Of a DNA stretch of 64,000 nucleotides, positions 49,671 to 60,640 are shown piece after piece; the first letter of the stretch is position 1, and every line of letters starts with the position of its first letter. This stretch comes from Didymella arachidicola (lineage: Eukaryota > Ascomycota > Dothideomycetes > Pleosporales > Didymellaceae): assembly GCA_016630955.3 (NCBI GenBank), contig CM049995.1, positions 496,001-560,000 of the forward strand, in the 5' to 3' direction. Below the pieces are notes generated by a model. The model saw nothing but the letters and a program-made list of their open reading frames with translations. It was not told where the DNA came from and did no database searches. Both the position numbers and the translations under genes were made by a program.

Positions 49671-52190
49671 ATGAACGACAACATGATGGCCAAGGACGGC
49701 CACCCCACACCCGTGTACGACCTCGCCGGCCATTGTTCCATCATATACGATAACACGCTTTACGCCTACTCACCTGCCGGGTTCCAGTCGCTGGCATTGG
49801 AAGAGGGGGCAAAATGGGAGAAGCTGCCTATGGACATCTCGTTGACGGGAGCACAGTGTGTGAAGACAGCAGATAAGCTTTACGTCGTTGGAGGATCACC
49901 AAACGCGACTGCTGCGGACTGGAATTACCCTGGACTGATGCACTACACGTTTGCGACGAAGAAATGGGACTGGCAACGATCGGAGAGCTGGAATACGCAG
50001 AACCGACAAAACCATGCCGCTGCATATCTTGCCGGATCAGAGAAGATCCTTGTCTACTCTGGCTCTCAGAAGACGGGGGACACAAGTCCCTCCCCAGAGA
50101 CCTTCCTGTTTTCCACAAAGGAACCGTACTGGGTACAGAGTTTCTCCTCGAATGGCGTGCCCCCATCTATGAAGCCTATGCTTATGGCTTGGGACACGAC
50201 TTCTGCTTTGATGATCGGAGGAGGCGCGACAAACTCAGCTGTATGGACGTTCAGTGAAGAGAAGGGATGGCAAAACCTGGGCGTCTCTTTGGATGCCGGT
50301 ATCGTCAACCAGGATTCTGTTCAATGTTCTATTCAGATCGGTACAGATGGAAGCAAGGTTTTGCAAAAGTTTGACATGGGTGTCTCACCCAACAAGGTCG
50401 AGCGCATCGTCCTCTTGGGCGCAGGTGGAGTCGTGGCTAAGACTGGCACGACAGTTGGCGACAAGGCCAAGCGGAATACCATCGCTGACTGGCCAGCTTA
50501 CAACGCAACGGAGGCACCTTCCTACACACGGTCAGGCTTCACGCTCGCTGAGGGTGACGATGGCATGACCGTGGCTCTGGGCGGCAACACACAGGACCCA
50601 TTATGTCTGTTCAATGCGAAGGAGAATGCATGGATCAATGCAACGACCTTCTTCGGTGGACAGCAAGTCATTATTGAGTCGACCTCGTCATCCATATCGA
50701 CAAGTAGCCCCACAGCGACAGCCTCCTTGACCGCACTGCCCAGCGCATCTGCGACAGGCTCAACTGCGGCAGCCGCAGCACCACCAAACAACAAATCCAA
50801 GATGCTGACAGTTCTTGGTGCCACTCTCGGCACAATCTTCGGTATCGCTGCTGTGCTGCTCCTGATTCTGTTCTGTTTGAAGCACAGGAAGAACAAGATC
50901 AAGAAGGCACAGCAAACTGGCTATGTGGAGCGTGAGAAAGACCGTATGAGCTTTGCCGACCGCGGTGCAGACTTCATGAAGGAGGCCGGCGGCTCGGTGG
51001 CTGCGTACAACCTTCCCCAGGGCAATGACTCCGTGACATCGCTAGCCATCATTCAAGGCAAAGGTGGCTACGGCCACAAGAAGAACATGGCCAGCAACGC
51101 CAGTACAGCAGGCCTCGTCAAGAAGCCTAGCCCGCTTGCGTACTCGCAAGAGCCCTACGAGCTGGCTAAGTTTGATCTGAAGCCTGAGCCCGTGCCCGTT
51201 GAAGAGAAGGTTATCCGTCAAAACTCTGGCCGTAACCCACCTGCGAGCAAGGGTAACGGTCGCAGCCGCAGTTCTGGCTGGAGTCGGTACTTCGCCAACA
51301 ATGAGGCCACCAACCTCGCTATGCCAGCTAACAACGACAATCGATCCACGTTTGCCTCGGATAGGAGTAGCATGCTTAGCCAGTCACAGTACACTAATTC
51401 GCGCATGCCGAGCCAGCACCCTTCAACTTATGTTCCTCCTCTTGAGATTCCGAAGTTCGACGGCCAGCGTCTCAGCCGAGTAGCCAGTGGGAGTCCTACA
51501 CTGGGCAGTATTCAGAGTCAAACTTTTCCACATCAACCCATGCAGGCAACCCTTGGTCGCGCCAACTCGAATGGTAGCTCGAGGAATTCTGCACAAAGCC
51601 TTGACGAGCCGCACTACTTCCGCAAACCTGTGGACAGCTGGACACCAGTTGGTGATGATGGTCGACCGCCAAGCAGTACTTACACTGGCAGCTTGATCAT
51701 TGAACCAAACAAGGATCACAAGTTCGATGGTGCCAGTTCGTATTACCCCGATGACGGCAACTCCTTCTACCCAAAGAGCAACTTCAGCTCGTTCTACCCT
51801 GGCCAAGGGAAGAACTCGCTCGATATCCCTGACGTCCGGGACAGCACATTCACCATGTTTCCTTCGGCACAGGCATCAAGCGCTCACGTCGAAGAGATGC
51901 CGAAGAGCAAGTTCAGTTCCATGTACCCTGCACCGCCTCGTCTGGGTCTAAACCCACAGGATCGTGAGAGCACAGTCACTGTCTTCCCTGGTCCACATCA
52001 GCCTCAGAGCGCACAGATCGAGAACGTCATGCCGAGCCCGATTCAAAAGTCTTTCCACCCGGGTGTCCCACGCATAGGCCACGAAAGCACAGTCACCATG
52101 TTCCCAGGAGGCCCACCCGGCGGACCAAATCCTCATAGCACCAAGGAAGGTGACAACATGTCGTGGCTCAATCTGGGCGCCAGCCGATAA
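49671..52190 (+). CDS. Kelch-like single-pass membrane protein with Ser/Thr-rich stalk and repeated tail motif
   Basis: Single exon, 839 aa from the first ATG. Residues about 10-340 carry Kelch/beta-propeller-like blades (GHCSIIYDNTLYAYSP, DKLYVVGGS, ALMIGGGATNSAVWTF). Residues about 345-375 are a Ser/Thr/Ala-rich stalk likely to be O-glycosylated. MLTVLGATLGTIFGIAAVLL (from about 378) starts the one transmembrane helix, and KHRKNKIKK just after it suggests an extracellular N-terminus by the positive-inside rule. The cytoplasmic tail (about 435 aa) is Ser/Pro/Asn-rich and disordered. It repeats a short motif, DSTFTMFPS, ESTVTVFPG and ESTVTMFPG, interleaved with FSSFYPG and FSSMYPA. No signal peptide is visible, so a missed 5' exon is possible. 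Related fungal proteins are mostly uncharacterised; the form suggests a wall-sensing or polarity role, which is inference. Confidence 0.8.
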   Translation: MNDNMMAKDGHPTPVYDLAGHCSIIYDNTLYAYSPAGFQSLALEEGAKWEKLPMDISLTGAQCVKTADKLYVVGGSPNATAADWNYPGLMHYTFATKKWDWQRSESWNTQNRQNHAAAYLAGSEKILVYSGSQKTGDTSPSPETFLFSTKEPYWVQSFSSNGVPPSMKPMLMAWDTTSALMIGGGATNSAVWTFSEEKGWQNLGVSLDAGIVNQDSVQCSIQIGTDGSKVLQKFDMGVSPNKVERIVLLGAGGVVAKTGTTVGDKAKRNTIADWPAYNATEAPSYTRSGFTLAEGDDGMTVALGGNTQDPLCLFNAKENAWINATTFFGGQQVIIESTSSSISTSSPTATASLTALPSASATGSTAAAAAPPNNKSKMLTVLGATLGTIFGIAAVLLLILFCLKHRKNKIKKAQQTGYVEREKDRMSFADRGADFMKEAGGSVAAYNLPQGNDSVTSLAIIQGKGGYGHKKNMASNASTAGLVKKPSPLAYSQEPYELAKFDLKPEPVPVEEKVIRQNSGRNPPASKGNGRSRSSGWSRYFANNEATNLAMPANNDNRSTFASDRSSMLSQSQYTNSRMPSQHPSTYVPPLEIPKFDGQRLSRVASGSPTLGSIQSQTFPHQPMQATLGRANSNGSSRNSAQSLDEPHYFRKPVDSWTPVGDDGRPPSSTYTGSLIIEPNKDHKFDGASSYYPDDGNSFYPKSNFSSFYPGQGKNSLDIPDVRDSTFTMFPSAQASSAHVEEMPKSKFSSMYPAPPRLGLNPQDRESTVTVFPGPHQPQSAQIENVMPSPIQKSFHPGVPRIGHESTVTMFPGGPPGGPNPHSTKEGDNMSWLNLGASR

Positions 52191-53051
52191 AGTCCCAATC
52201 TCTCCACATACCTGTCCACACAAGAGCTTACGCATATACACAAACGGTTCCGGAAAAGCATTATCATCAGTCAGCGACGGATCTCCTATTGCTTGTACAA
52301 CCAGCTGTCCTCTTTATTGATCGAGCGTGCATTCTCAGCGCCAGGCGTCTGCTTTTGTTTGAATTTCTCGCACCATTGAAGCTCACGCTTCACGACCACC
52401 TCCATGGTCCTACAGATACCCGACGCAGTACCCTCTTGCGTCAACGCCCCCTATCACCTACCACTACACCACCGTATCTGTAAATACTCTCCATAGCTTC
52501 TCGTCTGTCGCTGACCACAACTTTCTCTTCTCTTCTTATCTGCTTGAGCTGCATTCGATGTACCTGTGCATATGAGCACACATTTCCTTGTCCGAGAGTT
52601 ACAGGCGTCGCAAGATGGAGGCAGACTCTCTGTATGTAGCTAGTACATGCTGTCTTATTGCAGCAATGCGTCCAAGATGGACGAACAATAGTAATGATGA
52701 AGTCGAGTTGATCAAACGTTCCTCTGTGGCATGGTGACCCGTTGAGCGCGAAGGAGCATTGTAGGGAGGTGCCTGAAGCGAAGATGGAAGGCGGACGACT
52801 GCCGCATGAACGTAAGGCTGATAGCCTCTCAGGTAGAGCATCGGCCGAGTCACCCTCCTAGCTGCGGCTCAAAGATCTTTGGCTGAGAAAACGACTGCTA
52901 CGCGCTTTGCCCCAACCAAACGACTGCTCTGGGCCTCGGCAATCGCGACCCTTGCCCGCCCCGAGCGCCATCCAACGCTCGCAGAGCCGCTCACCGACTC
53001 AACACGCAACACTGCTAGCGGCCGGTAATTTTTTTCTAGGCGCACGTAGCC
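52191..53051. other. Intergenic region, no supported gene
   Basis: About 0.86 kb. The first 400 bases are probably the 3' end of the Kelch-like transcript. No other feature was recognised. Confidence 0.5.
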
Positions 53052-54078
53052 ATGTATCCTACCGCAAGGTTCGCCGTATCGAGACATGTGGGACTCGGGT
53101 TTGCGCGTGGCAGAATTGCGCTTGCGCCTGCACGGGGCGAGTTCGGCCGTGGAGGTATCCAATGTATAAAAGAGACATGCCCAAAACGCGTGGGCCGGAT
53201 CCGGTATCAGAGTTCCAGTGCTGGTGAGTACATTTGTCCTCTTGTGGACAGCAGCAGCCACTCGAGACGCATCCCCAATTGCACTGCATAGCTAACCATT
53301 CCCAGCTTCAGAAACGCCAACCAATACCCAGATCCCAACCCCGCCTACCACTCCTAAAAGACCCCTCTACATCCGCTTTCCAATCGCACTCGCCCTTACC
53401 CTCTTCTCTTTCGGAGCAGGCTTCATCATGGCCGGCGCACCCGCAGTAGAATCCCTCCGGGCCCTCGCAAACCCACCAAGCGACGAGGAGACGCTCACGC
53501 TCTTCACGCCCTCGACCGCCGAGATCGCAGAAATCGAGAAGTCAATCTTCACACACACATTCACAAAATCGCTGCTCGACAACCCCACCTTCATCGCCTC
53601 GCGCCCCCACCTCAAAATCCCAGAGCAACTGCGCGCGCAAAACCTCACAGGCGGAACCCTTCTCGGCGCAGACAAAATCGCCGTCCCGCCGCTGCAATTC
53701 AGCACCTCCGACGGCAGCAAGTTCGTCTCGATACAGTACCTGGGCTCCGCGCTGTGCGGACATCCAGGCATCGTGCACGGCGGGCTGCTGGGCACGCTGC
53801 TCGACGAGGGGCTGGCGCGGTGCTGTTTCCCCGCGCTGCCGAACAAAGTCGGTGTCACTGCGAGTCTGAACATCACGTACAAGGCGCCGTGTATGGCGAA
53901 TCAGATTGTGGTGTTGGTTGCTGAGACGACCAAGGTTGAGGGCCGCAAGGCGTGGGTCAAGGGGCGGTTGGAGACGCTGCCTAAAGCTGAGGGGGAGAAG
54001 CCGGTGGTGCTTACTGAGGCGGAGGCATTGTTCATTGAGCCTAGGCAGGCGGCGCAGTTGAAGAGGGTGGTTGTGTAG
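53052..54078 (+). CDS. Mitochondrial membrane HotDog-fold thioesterase-like protein
   Basis: Two exons, 53052-53223 and 53306-54078, GT-AG intron, 314 aa. The first exon (MYPTARFAVSRHVGLGFARG ...) is Arg-rich with almost no acidic residues, a good mitochondrial targeting sequence. One hydrophobic helix follows (IALALTLFSFGAGFIMAG, about residues 82-99). The rest is a HotDog domain with the PaaI/THEM4-like signature HPGIVHGGLLGTLLDEGLAR (about residue 209), in which the Asp/Glu and His-Gly-Gly are conserved, then VTASLNITYKAP. The family hydrolyses acyl-CoA thioesters; this architecture resembles yeast Fmp10 and its relatives (UPF0644-type). It is probably an inner-membrane protein facing the matrix or intermembrane space. 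Substrate chain length is unknown. Confidence 0.83.
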
Positions 54079-55035
54079 AAGGAGAGAAAGCATTGGGTTG
54101 GAGTTTAGGAGCCGTGTCTGAGGACCTAGAGAGCTTGCCACTGAGGGTCGGGTGTCAGCTTGGTCGAAAGACCTTTAGACTAGATTTATTATTTATTCGG
54201 GATATGTAAAGTTACCATCGCCGCGTTTTGAGATCTGATCTATGTGAACGCTCTGCCATCTAGCATTGACTAGCTCCACTGTAACTAGAATTGCAGTTCC
54301 CTTTCTTATGGAGTCTCCACCGTGGTCCATACAAGCAACCTGCCTTAAGCAATAACCATGAGAGAAACGTCGAAAGCAGCGTGCTAAGTGGAGACATTGA
54401 TTCTGCAGCTGCTGGACATCAGCGAGCATGTATGGCTTTCCAAACGGTGTAAGTGTGGAGAGGGGAGCGACGCAGCCGTGGTTCACGACATTGTGCCCTA
54501 GCAACCGCACAGCAAACGTGCGTGTATGACCGAATCGTACAGCTGAGACAGATTGAACTTATTCTGGCTTGAGAGATCCTCTTCTGAGCGTGATGAAGTT
54601 CGAAATTGGCCACATGACAATAGAAGCGGCTGTGTATATCAACACTACACCACGGTCCTATCAGCGCAATGTCACTTGCTTCATCCCCGATGGCAGTCAT
54701 GCGCGAGGGTGCATCCAGTAGTTTCAGTAATGGAACCAAGATTGCCGAACAGGGAATGGATGTTGAAGCCTTACAATACTATGGCTGCGGTTATAAAGAC
54801 CATGAGAAGATGTGTCGGTAGTCAGTGCCAAGGAAAAGGGTTCGCCCCCTCGAGTGACAGAAACGCGGCGCTGACACAAGGATCGCATTCGGGACGTAAT
54901 TTTTTTGAGAGTGCATTATCATTCGTAATAATGCAGTGTTGGATCCCACGTCGTCATTCATGACGGACAGCGCACAAGCAATCAGCATCATTCACCAGTC
55001 TTCACACTTTGACCTCTCAACCTCTTAATATCCAT
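54079..55035. other. Intergenic region, no supported gene
   Basis: About 0.96 kb between convergent genes. No motif-bearing frame was seen. Confidence 0.5.
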
Positions 55036-55529
55036 CTAGAAGAGCAATTTCGCAGCACGGCCCGTCAGACCCGCAAGTACGATCGAGCTGCTCGCGAAAA
55101 TGTAGAATCTAATGAACACCTTATTGACCAAGCTCTGGAAAAGGGAATGAACGATCCGCAATCCCGTATAGCCCCAGGCCGCAAGATAGGTGTATTCATG
55201 GTTATCACCAAGGAGCGTCAGGGCGATGGCAACAGAGTAGAATACTGTTGGCTGCTCGTGAAGGTGGTTGTAGTTGTCGGCGATGCGGCGGACTTCAATG
55301 GGGATCTTGGTCTTCATCTCATCGCCAATCTTCTCCTGGTCGGGACTGATATTGTACTTGGAGATGGCAGGGAGACGTGTCGCGTACATCCAAGCCTGTA
55401 GTATGTTAGTGGCGAAGTGGAGTAGGTGGGCTTGTGTGAGTTCACCTCCTGCACGAAAGTCCAGCCCGCCAGCACAATGAGCGGCTTCAAGAGCCTAGTG
55501 CGATCGAGGCCTACTGCGACGGAAGCCAT
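55036..55529 (-). CDS. MAPEG-family membrane protein
   Basis: Two exons, 55529-55446 and 55395-55036, phase-0 GT-AG intron, 147 aa. Four hydrophobic helices are visible (LLKPLIVLAGWTFVQE; PTVFYSVAIALTLLG; TYLAAWGYTGLRIVHSLFQS; FIRFYIFASSSIVLAGL). The segment RIADNYNHLHEQPTVFYSVA and the Arg in GYTGLRIVHSLFQ fit the MAPEG superfamily (membrane-associated proteins in eicosanoid and glutathione metabolism), small trimeric ER or mitochondrial membrane proteins that include microsomal glutathione transferases. Catalytic activity is not certain for fungal members. It is divergent from the WBP4-like splicing gene with 261 bp between starts. Confidence 0.8.
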
Positions 55530-55790
55530 GTTCAAAAAGCGGTTCAGGCGCTGAGAGCTGCAAAAGTGGTATGGCTTATGAAGCCAGCTGGCTGAAAAGA
55601 TAAGGTATGGTGAGAGTGTGAATTGCAGAGCACCCTGTTGAGAGGGGAAGCTTAAGCTCCAGTGGTCTGGGGAAGGCGCGCCTCGGCCGCGCTTTCTCCA
55701 CATTCAGCCTTGTGCTGGTTCTGGCTAGCTCTCCCGGCTTCAATCTTTCTTGCGCGCGCAACTGCGTCATCTTCGACATCCACCGACAAG

Positions 55791-56668
55791 ATGTCAGAGT
55801 ACTGGAAATCAACAGTAAGTAATATACACTGAACGCACGGTCTCAAGCTAACAGCATCCAGCCAAAATATTGGTGCAAATACTGCGAGGTCTTTGTCAAA
55901 GACACAAAGTTCGAGAAGCAACAGCACGAAGCTACCGGCCGCCACCAAGGCAACATCCGACGCTCACTCAAGGGCTTACACCGCGAACAAGAGATCGAAG
56001 CGCGCAAGCAAGCGCAAGCGAAAGCAGAAGTTGCGCGACTCAATGGCCTCGTCCCAGGAGCTAGCGGCGCGGGTCCGTCGGTTGCTGCAGGGGTTGGGGA
56101 CAAGGCGACATTCGCAAAGAAAGAGCCCCAGAAGAGGGCGACAGTCGATGATAGAAAGAGGCAGTGGGAGCAACTAGCGGCTATGGGTGTCTCGCTACCC
56201 GAAGAAGCACGGCAAGACATGGGTATGGCCGGAGACTGGAAGGTGGTAACTAAGAAGGTGGTGGGGGAGGTTAACGAGCAGGGACAGTTCGAGGAGAAGC
56301 AGCTGAACAAGGGTGTGCATAAGAGGAAGATTGATGAGACAGAGGAAGACCGAATAGTTGCAGAAGGCTTGATCACGAAGAAGAAGGGCTGGGGACACAC
56401 GTACAAATCATTCCCTGGAAGTAAGGACAATGACGATGATGATCTCGATGCACTTCTAGGGGCAAAGAAGACACCGGAGGTCAAGGAGGAGTCTGAAGTC
56501 AAGGCAGATGAACCAGTCAAGGACGAGGAAGACGCGAAGACCCTGCAAGATATACCCACAGCAGAGGAAGCAGAAGCGAGCGCTGCTGCGGCGCCAATAA
56601 AACAAGAAGAGAATGCACAAGCTATGCCAGCTGTCGTGTTTAAGAAGAGGAAGAAGATCAAGGTATGA
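55791..56668 (+). CDS. U1-type zinc-finger protein, WBP4 (FBP21)-like splicing factor
   Basis: Two exons, 55791-55814 (MSEYWKST) and 55862-56668, GT-AG intron, 276 aa. The matrin/U1C-type finger KYWCKYCEVFVKD ... HEATGRHQ has Cys13, Cys16, His30 and His36 (C-x2-C-x13-H-x5-H). The start MSEYWKSTPKYWCKYC is nearly diagnostic of WBP4/FBP21-type proteins, whose human member joins spliceosomal B complexes through WW domains. No WW domain is evident here. Instead there is a helical basic middle, a WGHTYKSFPG block (about residue 195), an acidic tail, and a C-terminal KKRKKIKV that could be a nuclear signal. The expected role is in pre-mRNA splicing. Confidence 0.82.
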
Positions 56669-57265
56669 GCTGGCGTATGGCATCAATCGCTCAAGGGTCG
56701 AGCCCACCACATACACAGCAGTCTTACCCTGCGGCAACGGTCCCTGTTTCAGGCTCCTCCACGCAAGACATCCTTAGCCAGGAACACCAATGGATCCCTA
56801 GGCAATACAGATCAGAAGGCCACGGTTTGCGGATTCATACTGTAGCAATGCAAGCAAGGTGGAGGCTCTGGGAGGTCGCAATGGAACCACATGAGTCGGA
56901 GGCACAAGCTCATTGCAGGATGACAATGTTCTCAAGCCTTGCCCGTCCAAATAGAGTTGAAGATAGGCCATGGAAAAGCAGCAGGCCCACGAGTGCTCCA
57001 AATAAACCTCAAGATGCTGCCTGTGAATCCAATGACAGCATGTGAAAACAAACCCACTTAAGAGATCGGCGCATGCACCTAAACCTTAATGGACCCCTGC
57101 TCAACGTGCGCCAACCGCGACCTCGAACTTCGCGTCTGCCACGCCAGAGAGCTGTCGCGACAAGCCCAACACCCAACGCGCGTGGCCACCATCTCCTCTA
57201 CTTCCAGTGCTTCTTTCATGGTTGCGCCATAGCATGCTGAATCTGTCACGACCTCACACGCAGCC
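56669..57265. other. Intergenic region, no supported gene
   Basis: About 0.6 kb between WBP4-like and HIR1. It contains the HIR1 promoter; no other feature was recognised. Confidence 0.5.
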
Positions 57266-60200
57266 ATGCATCTAATCAAGCCGCAGTGGTTGACGCACTC
57301 TGGTATGTATTGCTCCGCAGGCTGCAGCTACCCAGCGCTCTGCATGCGCATTTGAGCAATCCGCTGACCGCTTACGCGCATTCTAGGCGATTTGAAAGAC
57401 CATGAAGTGTACAGCTGCCACGTCTCGCCTGATGGAAAGCGGCTCGTAACCGCCGCCGGAGGTCCGTGAACCCATGAGCGCAGCGCGCTCCCACGATGCG
57501 CCTTGCTGGCTACTGTGACTAACCAAAGCAAACAGACGGCTACGTACGTATCTGGTCCACCGAAGCTATCCTGAACTCGAACAACGCCGAATATACCAAG
57601 CCTAAGCAGCTGGCGGCCGTCAGCCACCACTCGGGCACGATCCACGCGGTCCGCTTCTCCTCGAACAACAAATACCTGGCTTCCGGTGCAGACGACAAGA
57701 TTGTCTGTGTATATGCGCTGGATCCCAATGCGCCCACACATGCTGCCTTTGGTGGGTGGAGAGGCTCGAGAAGCACCGAAGGCATTGCTAACAACCGGTC
57801 CAGGCTCGAACGAAGCGCCTCCTGTTGAAAACTGGCGCGTCATTCGCCGTCTCATAGGGCACGATAATGATGTGCAGGATATCGGGTGGTCCTTCGACTC
57901 GTCCATTCTGGTGTCGGTGGGCTTGGACTCGAAAGTAGTCGTCTGGTCAGGACACTCATTCGAGAAGCTCAAGACGCTGTCGAACCACCAGAGTCACGTC
58001 AAGGGTATCACATTCGACCCCGCGAACAAGTACTTTGCAACCGCAAGCGACGACCGTACCATTAAGGTTTACCGTTTCAACTCGCCGCCCACGAATGCCA
58101 CACAGCAAGACCAAGTAAACAACTTCATGCTCGAGCATACCATTACCGCCCCCTTCCAGACCTCGCCGCTTACCACATACTTCCGCCGATGTTCTTGGTC
58201 ACCAGATGGAGCCCATATCGCAGCTGCCAACGCGACAAACGGACCGGTCAGCTCTGTAGCTATTCTTGCGCGGGGAACATGGGATGGTGACATCAGTCTG
58301 GTGGGACACGAAGGGCCTGTCGAGGTTGCTGCTTTTTCTCCACGATTGTTCTACAAAGATCCACCGAAGGAGGTCGACGGGACAGTCTACCAGCCAACAG
58401 TCACAATTGTCGCATGCGCTGGTCAAGACAAATGCCTTAGCGTCTGGAATACAAGCTTTCCAAGGCCATTCATGATCTCGCAGGAGCTGGCTGGGAAATC
58501 CATCTCAGATTTGGCCTGGTCGCCAGGGGGAGAAGTCTTGTACGCTACCAGCCTCGACGGCAGCATTTTGACCCTCGTCTTTGAGCCCGGTGAGCTTGGC
58601 TACCCAGCATCATTAGACGAGAACGATAAGACGCTCTCCAAGTTCGGCGCAGGCCGAAGAGTTGGAATAGTTGAAGGCACAGACGCTCTACTGCTGGAAG
58701 AGAGTGCTAAGAGCGGAGAACTGAAAGGCGTGCAGGGTCGCATGGGCGCTCTAATGGGAGACGGCGGTGCTGTACAGGCTCCAACAATTACGACAAATGG
58801 AACCAATGGCGCGACCACATCCGCGAACCAGACAAACGGTACGACAACGCCAGCGGCGCCGGTCGAGCCTCCCGCAGATCAGCGTGTCGAAAAGCTCAAG
58901 CAGCGAGTCACTGTAACGAAGGAGGGCAAGAAGCGCATAGCACCCATGCTTGTATCCTCCTCGTCTGGTGTGGGGGAGTCGTCATTGCCACAGACCCAAC
59001 TCATTTCCGCAGCTGCCACATCAATAGGCAGGAGTGATAACCCTCACAACATCCTCGACCTGTCAAAGCCATACGATGGTTTCCCCAAGGGCGGCCTTGC
59101 ATCAATGCTGGTCGGCAACAAGAGAAAATTCGCCGAAATCGAGGGCAATGAAGATCGTCAGGTCGAGCGAAGGCTTGCTGCCACAGTCCGACCTGGCGGT
59201 GCAGCAATCGTGCTAAACAGTGAGAACGGCCTCGTGCCACCCGCTGCTGCTGCTTCGAAGACAAACGAAAACGAGATCCCAAAGGTTCTACGGCCTGCAA
59301 TCGTAAACCCGTCCTTGAGCGTAAGCCAGCTGAGACTGTCTGTACCGAAGGTACGAAGCGTTATCATCCGCACAATGGACGGCAGTGAACCGCCACAACA
59401 GAATGGAGTAGATCCCAACACAGGAAAAGCAGAACTGTCCGATACCGTCATGCTTGAAGCACGCAATGCTACTGGCCCGTCAAGAACCGGCCGTTTCCAG
59501 GATCACGACCCTGTCAGGATCAGCTGTACGAAGAAAGGCCAAGCGTTGTGGCAAGATTACCTTCCCAAGGCTGTTCTTCTGGTGACGGGGAACACGAATT
59601 TCTTCGCAGCGGCATGTGAGGATGGCTCCGTGTATGCATGGTCTCCAGCAGGCCGGAGGACACTTAACGCTCTCATCTTGGAAGCACAGCCAGTGATCAT
59701 GGATTGTCGTGGATGGTGGCTAATGGCCATCTCAGCGGTCGGCATGTGCTACGTATGGAACCTCAAAGGCATGTCTGCACCACACCCACCGGTCTCGGTC
59801 GCGCCGATCCTGGATGTTGCAGCACACACTCAAGGTCCTCACTTGACAAGATCTCCCGGTATCGTCTTTGCTCGCCTCAACACTGAGGGTCGAGTTGTTG
59901 TAGCTATGTCGAACGGTGATGGCTACACATACAACCCAAACATGTATATCTGGCAACGGATATCAGAGCCTTGGTTTGCCGTTGGGAGTCAGTATTGGAA
60001 CACCACAGACTCGTCCCTCGGTAACATCAAGTCATCCACTGACAAGGCCGCTCCGAAAGAAAAGGACGATCAGATCTCACTGGAGAACATATCCGCAGGC
60101 ATCATCCCATTACTTGAGCGAAACACCACAAATCAATTTCTGCTACAAGGGCGAGCATTCTACCTACAGCGGCTCATCAAAGCTCTCATCAGTGCCGAGG

Positions 60201-60640
60201 GCTACGAAACGTTCGAAAGCTGCGTCAGCGTGGCACATCTAGAGAACCGGGTTGCTGCTGCGAAGACGCTGGGCGCAAGGGAGGAGTTTAAGATCTACCT
60301 ATCTATGTACGTCAAGCGCATCGGAGCAGAAGGCTTGAAGGGCAAGATTGAAGAGCTTCTACGCAGTCTGTCTGATGACCTTATCTCGGAAGACGAGGAG
60401 GAGGAAAAAGAGAAGGAGAAGGCGGATGATGCAATTTGCGGCTGGAAAAAGGAAGAGCTCCTCAAGGAGGCCGTATTGATCCTTGGTAAGCTCAGCTTTC
60501 TGACTATACGCATATCCTTGACTAACGATTCACCAGGTAAACATCGCGACCTCCAGCGCATCACCGTACCATATGCACGTCTTCTTGGGATTGTCCATGA
60601 GAACCAGCAACAGGGCGAGGCTATGGTCACAGATTTGTAG
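57266..60640 (+). CDS. HIR1: HIR1/HIRA histone chaperone subunit
   Basis: Five exons: 57266-57302, 57387-57461, 57536-57751, 57804-60485 and 60537-60640, giving 1037 aa. MHLIKPQWLTHS begins like Hir1/HIRA. Seven WD40 blades follow to about residue 400 (HEVYSCHVSPDGKRLVTAA; HHSGTIHAVRFSSNNKYLAS; GHDNDVQDIGWSFDSSILVS; SHVKGITFDPANKYFATASD). The Asf1-binding B-domain core VTVTKEGKKRIAPM is near residue 485, and the C-terminal Hira domain (KAVLLVTGNTNFFAAACEDG ... MYIWQRISEPWFAVGSQYW) runs to about 960. With Hir2, Hir3 and Hpc2 it deposits H3/H4 independently of replication and represses histone genes. The last intron (60486-60536, 51 bp) has a CTAAC branch site but no stop and keeps the frame, so unspliced reading would add 17 residues. 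Confidence 0.93.
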
